This document shows, piece after piece, positions 5,595-6,752 of a DNA stretch of 6,752 nucleotides (its first letter is position 1; the number at the start of each line of letters is the position of its first letter). Source of the stretch: Methanobacteriota archaeon (GTDB lineage: Archaea; Thermoplasmatota; Thermoplasmata; Methanomassiliicoccales; Methanomethylophilaceae); assembly GCA_029574055.1 (NCBI GenBank), contig JAKQBQ010000091.1:1-6752 (forward strand). The letters run 5' to 3'. Under the pieces are notes generated by a model that was not told where the DNA came from, did not search any database, and was given only the letters and a program-made list of their open reading frames with translations. A program made the translations under genes and the position numbers.

Positions 5595-6607
5595 TGGCCG
5601 AATACGTAAGAGCCAGAGCTCCGCTGAGGATAGGCATCGCAGGAGGAGGCACCGACGTTGAGCCTTATGCTTCGCTCAAAGGGGGATGCGTCCTCAACAC
5701 CACCATAAACAAGTACGCATACTGCACAATAACGCCGAGGAGCGACAAGACGCTGCGCGTGCATTCGGAGTACTACGGAACATACGAGGCCCCCCTCGAT
5801 GGAGGGCCGCTGAAGCTTGATGGGAACATGGATCTGATCAAAGCCGTGAACAACCATTTCGAGCTCAGGGACGGATACAACATCCTCATCGAATCGGATG
5901 CGCCGGCGGGATCCGGGCTCGGAGGTTCGTCCACCATGATGGTGGCGATGATCTCCGCCGCATCGAATTGGCAAGGGGTGGAGATGGATCGAGATGAGAC
6001 AGCAAGGCTGGCATACCGCCTTGAGAGAGAAGATATAGGGCTAAAGGGAGGCAAGCAGGACCAGTACGCCGCGGCATACGGAGGGTTCAATCTCCTGGAT
6101 CTGGATTCCAAAGGCGTCAGGGTGCGGAGGCTGAAGATCGACGAGGAAGTGGCAAACGAGCTTCAATACAGATCAATTCTATGCTACACCGGCGCGTCCA
6201 GGGAGTCCGCCGGTATAATAACATCGCAGATAGAGTCGTTCAACAGGGGAGAGAACGAGAACGCGTTGGATGAGTCGAAGAGGCTGGCGAGGGAGATCGG
6301 GGACGCTCTTGTAAAAGGGGATATAGAAGAAGCGGGCGCCCTTCTCAATGAAGCTTGGGGCTATAAGAAGCAGTTCTCCGAGAAGATTTCCAATGAAACG
6401 ATAAATAATCTGTACGACGTTGCCATAAGCAGGGGGGCGATCGGAGGGAAGGTGTCCGGAGCCGGAGGCGGCGGCTTCATGTACTATATCTGTAAGTACG
6501 ACAAAAAGGCCGCAGTGGCGCAGGAACTCCGAAGGCACGGCGCCATAATAACCGATTTCATGTTCGACCCCAAAGGGGTAATGTCCTGGAGAAGCAGAAA
6601 TGAATGA
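5594..6607 (+). CDS. hddA: GHMP kinase, probable D-glycero-alpha-D-manno-heptose-7-phosphate kinase
   Basis: In the known pathway HddA phosphorylates C1 of D-glycero-D-manno-heptose 7-phosphate with ATP, giving the 1,7-bisphosphate. This 337-residue protein has all three GHMP motifs: RAPLRIGIAGGGTDVEPY (8-25), the phosphate loop PAGSGLGGSS (104-113), and KVSGAGGGGFMYY (286-298). The segment GGKQDQYAAAYGG (152-164) carries the likely catalytic D156. The AGGGTD start, GGCVLNTTINKYAY (30-43) and the length are typical of HddA-like kinases rather than mevalonate, homoserine or galactokinases; fucokinase-like proteins share part of this signature and are the alternative. It overlaps the nucleotidyltransferase by one base and the isomerase by eight. 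The adjoining GmhA gene is the strongest support for the heptose assignment. Confidence 0.82.
   Translation: MAEYVRARAPLRIGIAGGGTDVEPYASLKGGCVLNTTINKYAYCTITPRSDKTLRVHSEYYGTYEAPLDGGPLKLDGNMDLIKAVNNHFELRDGYNILIESDAPAGSGLGGSSTMMVAMISAASNWQGVEMDRDETARLAYRLEREDIGLKGGKQDQYAAAYGGFNLLDLDSKGVRVRRLKIDEEVANELQYRSILCYTGASRESAGIITSQIESFNRGENENALDESKRLAREIGDALVKGDIEEAGALLNEAWGYKKQFSEKISNETINNLYDVAISRGAIGGKVSGAGGGGFMYYICKYDKKAAVAQELRRHGAIITDFMFDPKGVMSWRSRNE
6588..6591 (+). promoter_or_regulatory. Shine-Dalgarno site fixing the start of the isomerase gene
   Basis: GGAG inside the end of the kinase gene lies eight bases before the ATG at 6600. It supports that start over the nearby ATG at 6604, whose frame stops after two codons. 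Confidence 0.5.
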
Positions 6608-6752
6608 TCTGATAAAAGCTGAGCTGGAAAGGAGTGCAAAAACAATATCAAAGATCGATACCGCGAAGATAAGGGAGGTCGCAGACCTTATAAAATCGGC
6701 GATCAAGGGCGGGGGCCAGGTCATATTCATGGGCAACGGCGGATCGTCCGCC
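6600..6752 (+). CDS. gmhA: Sedoheptulose-7-phosphate isomerase, SIS domain (3' partial)
   Basis: Only the first 51 codons are in the window, and the frame is open at the right edge. The visible part is an N-terminal helical region (MNDLIKAELERSAKTISKID), a second helix, and then the first strand and phosphate-binding loop of a SIS domain, VIFMGNGGSSA (41-51). GNGGSSA is the hallmark of GmhA-type isomerases, which convert D-sedoheptulose 7-phosphate to D-glycero-D-manno-heptose 7-phosphate; a DnaA-initiator-associating (DiaA) protein shares the motif but is not expected in archaea. The gene overlaps the kinase by eight bases and feeds that enzyme its substrate. Active-site residues further along cannot be checked. 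Confidence 0.82.
   Translation, partial: MNDLIKAELERSAKTISKIDTAKIREVADLIKSAIKGGGQVIFMGNGGSSA

Noticed and set aside
6604..6606. ATGA overlap as start of the isomerase gene
   Set aside because: The frame reads ATG ATC TGA and stops at once; the ATG at 6600 gives the GmhA-like sequence.

Overview
The window looks archaeal, most likely from the Thermoplasmata and perhaps Methanomassiliicoccales. It carries a stand-alone 89-residue aEF-1beta next to a 55-residue four-CxxC zinc-ribbon protein of the archaeal COG2888 type, and a TATA box at the right distance for a leaderless start. Arg AGG and Ile ATA codons are frequent, and a large surface protein built from InlB-like repeats ends in one C-terminal membrane anchor. 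The order-level placement is inference from gene style, not from a marker comparison.

Layout. (1) 2-1894, plus: the 3' part of a large cell-surface protein; its start lies upstream of the window. (2) 1906-2406, minus: a compact translation operon of zinc-ribbon protein then aEF-1beta. It has a TATA box at 2429-2437 and ends in a stem-loop plus U-tract facing the surface-protein gene. (3) 2407-2556: a divergent intergenic region with a possible 26-codon reading frame behind a perfect Shine-Dalgarno sequence. (4) 2557-3594, plus: a GT4-type glycosyltransferase. (5) 3642-4511, plus: a DUF89 metal-dependent phosphatase with an N-terminal CxxC. (6) 4514-4538: a TATA-like box overlapped by an inverted repeat, a candidate operator. 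(7) 4560-6752, plus: three overlapping genes for a sugar-1-phosphate nucleotidyltransferase, a GHMP kinase resembling D-glycero-D-manno-heptose-7-phosphate kinase, and the start of a GmhA-type SIS-domain sedoheptulose-7-phosphate isomerase.

How the genes may work together. Isomerase, kinase and nucleotidyltransferase are three of the four steps from sedoheptulose 7-phosphate to a nucleotide-activated manno-heptose. The missing step is removal of the 7-phosphate, done by GmhB in bacteria; its gene may lie beyond the right edge, or another phosphatase may act. The upstream glycosyltransferase could use the activated sugar, and the sequon-bearing surface protein is one conceivable acceptor, but neither link is shown by the sequence. 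The main points of interest are the apparent heptose-activation operon in an archaeon, its unusual hexapeptide-tailed nucleotidyltransferase, the inverted repeat over its promoter, and two very short reading frames (55 and 26 codons) that are easily missed. No RNA genes, CRISPR arrays or mobile elements were seen, and no stretch over 300 bases lacks a gene.
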